In this document: positions 61,457-64,000 of the stretch, in pieces
How the letters are laid out: the number at the start of each line of letters is the position of its first letter
Numbering within the stretch: position 1 is the first letter of the stretch
Assembly (NCBI RefSeq): GCF_003176895.1
Contig: NZ_QGTD01000004.1
Location: 372,001 to 436,000 of the forward strand
Direction: 5' to 3'
DNA length: 64,000 nucleotides
Source of the DNA: Gracilibacillus dipsosauri
Lineage (GTDB): Bacteria; Bacillota; Bacilli; Bacillales; Amphibacillaceae
Notes under the pieces: model-generated
Databases searched by the model: none
The model's input: the letters and a program-made list of their open reading frames with translations, nothing else
Told to the model about the DNA's origin: nothing
Translations under genes and position numbers: made by a program

Positions 61457-61654
61457 TTATTCTGATGCGTGCTCTAATATTTTTTTTAATTTTTGTTCAA
61501 ACCTTCTTCTAGGAATCATGACACTATGTCCACATCCCTCACACTTAATTCGAATATCCATCCCCATTCGAATCACCTTCCAGCGATTTTCTCCACATGG
61601 ATGTGGTTTTTTCATCTCTACGATGTCATTCAAATGAAATTCCTTCCGTTCCAT
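61457..61654 (-). CDS. DUF951 family protein
   Basis: A 65 aa protein of the DUF951 family, found beside ychF and parB in Firmicutes. The conserved pattern is DIVEMKKPHPCGENRWKVIR, then GMDIRIKCEGCGHSVMIPRR. The CG...CxxC cysteines could bind zinc and the basic tail nucleic acid, but no function is known. The message would extend across the parS site just downstream. Confidence 0.88.
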   Translation of the reverse strand: MERKEFHLNDIVEMKKPHPCGENRWKVIRMGMDIRIKCEGCGHSVMIPRRRFEQKLKKILEHASE

Positions 61655-61702
61655 TTCTTTTCACCTACTTTTTTGCAATATCTTTCTTTATTATACTATA
61701 TA

Positions 61703-62713
61703 TTAACTTTTCTTCGTAAAAGGATAAAGAAAAATGGCTAAAAGTAAGTATAAATTTAGTAAACCATATAGCGGATAAAGCCATGCAATTAAATTAGAAA
61801 AACCAACCTTTGTCAGAGGGATTAAAATAATAAGCGTAATGATGGCTAGCTTCCATAAAGCGATAGGAATGACCTTCCTAATCCTCGTGACAATTCCTAA
61901 AACACTTGAAATTGCAGTAGTAAAAATGGCAAACCATAATAGTATCGACATGATCACATAAGTATATGTTGGGTAGTTTTTCAAAATCGCAAACAAGGGA
62001 ATCTCATACAAAATGATAACCTCTGAGATTTGAATTAAACTATTGTTATAAATATAAGAAATAATTCCAAGCACAAGCCCACTACCTACACTTGCAATGA
62101 TTATCTCACCAGTTGACTTTATTTTCTCCCCGACTGCACTTATTACCGCAATAATCGATAAGATATTTAAGGCTGTAAAAGTAAACGCCGTATACCAATT
62201 TTTTTGATGTTTCCAATCTATTAGATAGCTTAAGCCTTCATCTATATTATATTTGATCAGAATAGATAACAATCCGACAATTAATAATGGAAGAATAAAA
62301 GAGTTGAGGACAACGGCTCCATTGATTCCTTTCATAAATACTAAAACAATAATGATGGATATAAATACGATGCCTACCCATGAATAAATCTTGACCGCCT
62401 CAAAGGTTGCCCCACTCCCTGCTATCATCACAACGGTCGTGGACATCAAATAAAAGAAAATGAGTATATCATAATATTTTGCTACTTTTCTACCTAATAA
62501 TAATTCCAACACGGATAAGTAGTCTGTGGTTTGATGGATGTAGCTGATCTTCATCGTAATAAAAACAGAAAATGTAAAAAATACAACAAACAAGAGAATA
62601 GCAAGTCCACTTTCATGCCCAAAAAATTGCCATAATTCTCTCCCTGAAGCATAACCTGCCCCTACCATCGTGCCAATAATTAAAAACATCCACTTAAGGC
62701 CTGATCTCCACAT
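61703..62713 (-). CDS. YkvI-like membrane protein
   Basis: A 336 aa integral membrane protein with about ten hydrophobic segments. The first resembles APC-fold transporters (FLIIGTMVGAGYASGRELWQ, with an unwound Gly-rich helix). This matches the Bacillus YkvI family, whose substrate is unknown. The ATG at 62711-62713 was picked since GGAGG lies six bases upstream; an in-frame start at 62737 lacks one. It is placed between parB and the DUF951 gene on the same strand. Confidence 0.8.
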   Translation of the reverse strand: MWRSGLKWMFLIIGTMVGAGYASGRELWQFFGHESGLAILLFVVFFTFSVFITMKISYIHQTTDYLSVLELLLGRKVAKYYDILIFFYLMSTTVVMIAGSGATFEAVKIYSWVGIVFISIIIVLVFMKGINGAVVLNSFILPLLIVGLLSILIKYNIDEGLSYLIDWKHQKNWYTAFTFTALNILSIIAVISAVGEKIKSTGEIIIASVGSGLVLGIISYIYNNSLIQISEVIILYEIPLFAILKNYPTYTYVIMSILLWFAIFTTAISSVLGIVTRIRKVIPIALWKLAIITLIILIPLTKVGFSNLIAWLYPLYGLLNLYLLLAIFLYPFTKKS

Positions 62714-62800
62714 AGCTTTCCTCCATAATACTGACATACTATATTAAAAGTATGCAGATAATGGGTCAGCTATGAGGCTTGTTTTATATTTTAAATGAAG

Positions 62801-62840
62801 AAGAAGTCTAATCGGTGATGATCAGACTTCTTGTTTTTTT
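62801..62840 (+). terminator. Hairpin with plus-strand T tract after parB
   Basis: AAGAAGTCT (62801-62809) pairs with AGACTTCTT (62824-62832), with extra inner pairing, and GTTTTTTT follows on the plus strand. parB is read the other way, where the tail (CTTCATTT) is weak, so its action on parB is uncertain; no plus-strand gene ends here. Confidence 0.45.
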
Positions 62841-62846
62841 CTTATG

Positions 62847-63689
62847 CTATTTTTCCATTTTCTCAAGGATACGATTTAAGTCATCCTCTGAATAAAACTC
62901 AATTTCGATTTTTCCTTTTTTCTTTCCTTTATTTATTTTGACATTGGTGCCAAAATAATCTTTTAGATGATTTTCTCTTTCCTGTAAGAAAATATCTTTT
63001 TTTACCTTTTTTTCATTCTTCTCTTTTTTCTTTTCATTAATGCTTTGAATCAACGATTCTACTTGTCTTACATTTAGCTTTTCAGTCGTTATCTTATTCA
63101 CTAATGGTATAAGCTTTTCTTTGTCCTTAAGTCCTAACAATGCCCTACCATGTCCCATTGAAATGGCACCATTATTAATCTTGGCAATAATCTCATCTGG
63201 TAAACTAAGTAAGCGAATGAGATTCGCAATATGGGATCTACTTTTGCCTAATCGTTGTGCTAGTGTTTCTTGAGTGATTCCAAGCTCATTAATTAGTCGG
63301 TCATAAGCATTAGCTTCTTCAATAGGAGTTAGATCTTCCCGCTGTATATTTTCAAGTAGTGCCAATTCCATCATTTGTTCATCAGAAAGATCCTTGACGA
63401 TAGCAGGAATTGTCTCTAAATTTGCTTCTTTTGCTGCTCGATAACGCCTTTCTCCAACTACAATTTCATAACCCTTAATGCTTTTACGAACGATTAATGG
63501 TTGGAGGATCCCGTGTAAAAGGATCGATTCCTTTAATTCCTCAATAGCATCTGCTTCAAATACTTTTCTTGGCTGATATGGGTTCGGTCGGCATTTTGAA
63601 AGCAAAATTTCTTCAATCTTTTCGTCCTGCTCATTTATCTCTAAGTCTGGAAAAAATGCATTGATTCCTTTACCTAGGCCTTTAGCCAT
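62847..63689 (-). CDS. parB: Chromosome partitioning protein ParB (Spo0J)
   Basis: ParB binds parS, loads as a CTP-dependent clamp and spreads to organise the origin. The 280 aa protein has the CTP-binding segment with [20 protein letters not shown], the helix-turn-helix [20 protein letters not shown], and a C-terminal dimerisation region after a Lys/Glu-rich linker ([13 protein letters not shown]). The ATG at 63687-63689 fits AAGGAAGTGA six bases upstream; a TTG six bases before is less likely. It overlaps parA by eight bases. In Bacillus it also affects sporulation through Soj. Confidence 0.96.
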   Translation of the reverse strand: MAKGLGKGINAFFPDLEINEQDEKIEEILLSKCRPNPYQPRKVFEADAIEELKESILLHGILQPLIVRKSIKGYEIVVGERRYRAAKEANLETIPAIVKDLSDEQMMELALLENIQREDLTPIEEANAYDRLINELGITQETLAQRLGKSRSHIANLIRLLSLPDEIIAKINNGAISMGHGRALLGLKDKEKLIPLVNKITTEKLNVRQVESLIQSINEKKKEKNEKKVKKDIFLQERENHLKDYFGTNVKINKGKKKGKIEIEFYSEDDLNRILEKMEK

Positions 63690-64000
63690 TTGCAATCACT
63701 TCCTTTGCTAACTCAAGATAAACCTCTGCCCCTTTGGATTTAGGGTCATAAGAAATGATTGGTTGCCCATGACTTGGAGCCTCTCCTAACCGCACATTCC
63801 GAGGGACAACAGCCTGATATACTTTACTTTGAAAATATTTTTTAACTTCTTCTATTACCTGAATACCTAGGTTCGTTCTAGCATCTAGCATCGTTAATAA
63901 TACCCCTTCAATCATTAGTTGATTATTTAGGTGTTTTTGTACTAAACGGATTGTATTCAACAACTGACTTAATCCTTCTAGTGCATAATACTCACATTGA
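63682..64000 (-). CDS. parA: Chromosome partitioning ATPase ParA (Soj), partial
   Basis: The C-terminal 105 residues of ParA/Soj are visible; the reading frame continues past the window edge as [20 protein letters not shown], so the apparent Met start near 63963 is internal. Further family landmarks are [38 protein letters not shown] and [12 protein letters not shown]. ParA is a Walker-type ATPase that works with ParB in origin positioning and regulates DnaA. The Walker A part lies outside the window. It overlaps the parB start. Confidence 0.95.
   Translation of the reverse strand, partial: QCEYYALEGLSQLLNTIRLVQKHLNNQLMIEGVLLTMLDARTNLGIQVIEEVKKYFQSKVYQAVVPRNVRLGEAPSHGQPIISYDPKSKGAEVYLELAKEVIANG

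Noticed and set aside
63682-63963. A complete 93-codon gene at the right edge
   Set aside because: Sequence upstream of the apparent Met continues the ParA family match in frame to the window edge, so it is only the C-terminal part of parA.

Overview
The window is a low-GC Firmicute chromosome segment from the family Bacillaceae. The right third has Bacillus-type order next to the replication origin: parA/parB, parS, ychF, rpsF-ssb-rpsR, yybS-gdpP-rplI, dnaB, purA, walRKHIJ and htrA. The left two thirds are an accessory region of sugar, phosphonate, efflux and regulatory genes. Gene content and codon style fit a halotolerant genus such as Gracilibacillus, Virgibacillus or Oceanobacillus; I cannot fix the genus from sequence alone.

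Layout. 1-4.9 kb: a lactose/cellobiose-family PTS operon (GH4 hydrolase, EIIC, EIIA, EIIB), divergent from a GntR regulator and a ChbG-type deacetylase. The gene set matches the E. coli chb operon. 5-11.8 kb: a DinB-fold gene, then a 2-aminoethylphosphonate uptake and degradation operon (ABC ATPase, double permease, binding protein, phnW, phnX) with a divergent DeoR regulator. 11.9-12.7 kb: a MerR regulator with a textbook 19-bp-spacer promoter and a DUF4260 gene. 12.8-19.3 kb: an alpha-xylosidase, a sugar ABC importer lacking its own ATPase, and a LacI regulator with three matching operator-like sites. 19.4-24.6 kb: unrelated single genes. 25.3-27.2 kb: an MFS drug exporter behind an elaborate leader with a leader peptide, two terminators and a possible second leader ORF. 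27.2-35.4 kb: a ZIP transporter, DUF1697, a PadR/HAAS pair, an MCP, a DinB gene, and an ECF sigma factor / PadR / HAAS-FtsW operon.

35.5-40.7 kb holds a NERD-domain gene broken by two single-base losses, an IS200-type element with a frameshifted transposase, manA, an MFS transporter behind a T-box, about nine copies of a 52-bp tandem repeat, and a cluster of DnaA boxes. The rest is the conserved origin flank: cell-wall homeostasis (WalKR and accessory proteins, HtrA, an M23 peptidase), purA with PurBoxes, the replicative helicase, c-di-AMP hydrolase GdpP, serA, ribosomal proteins, SSB and the ParABS segregation system.

Start codons were chosen by ribosome-binding-site spacing. Several differ from the longest ORF, and a few are TTG or GTG. 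All functions are inferred from motifs and remembered family features; no search was run.
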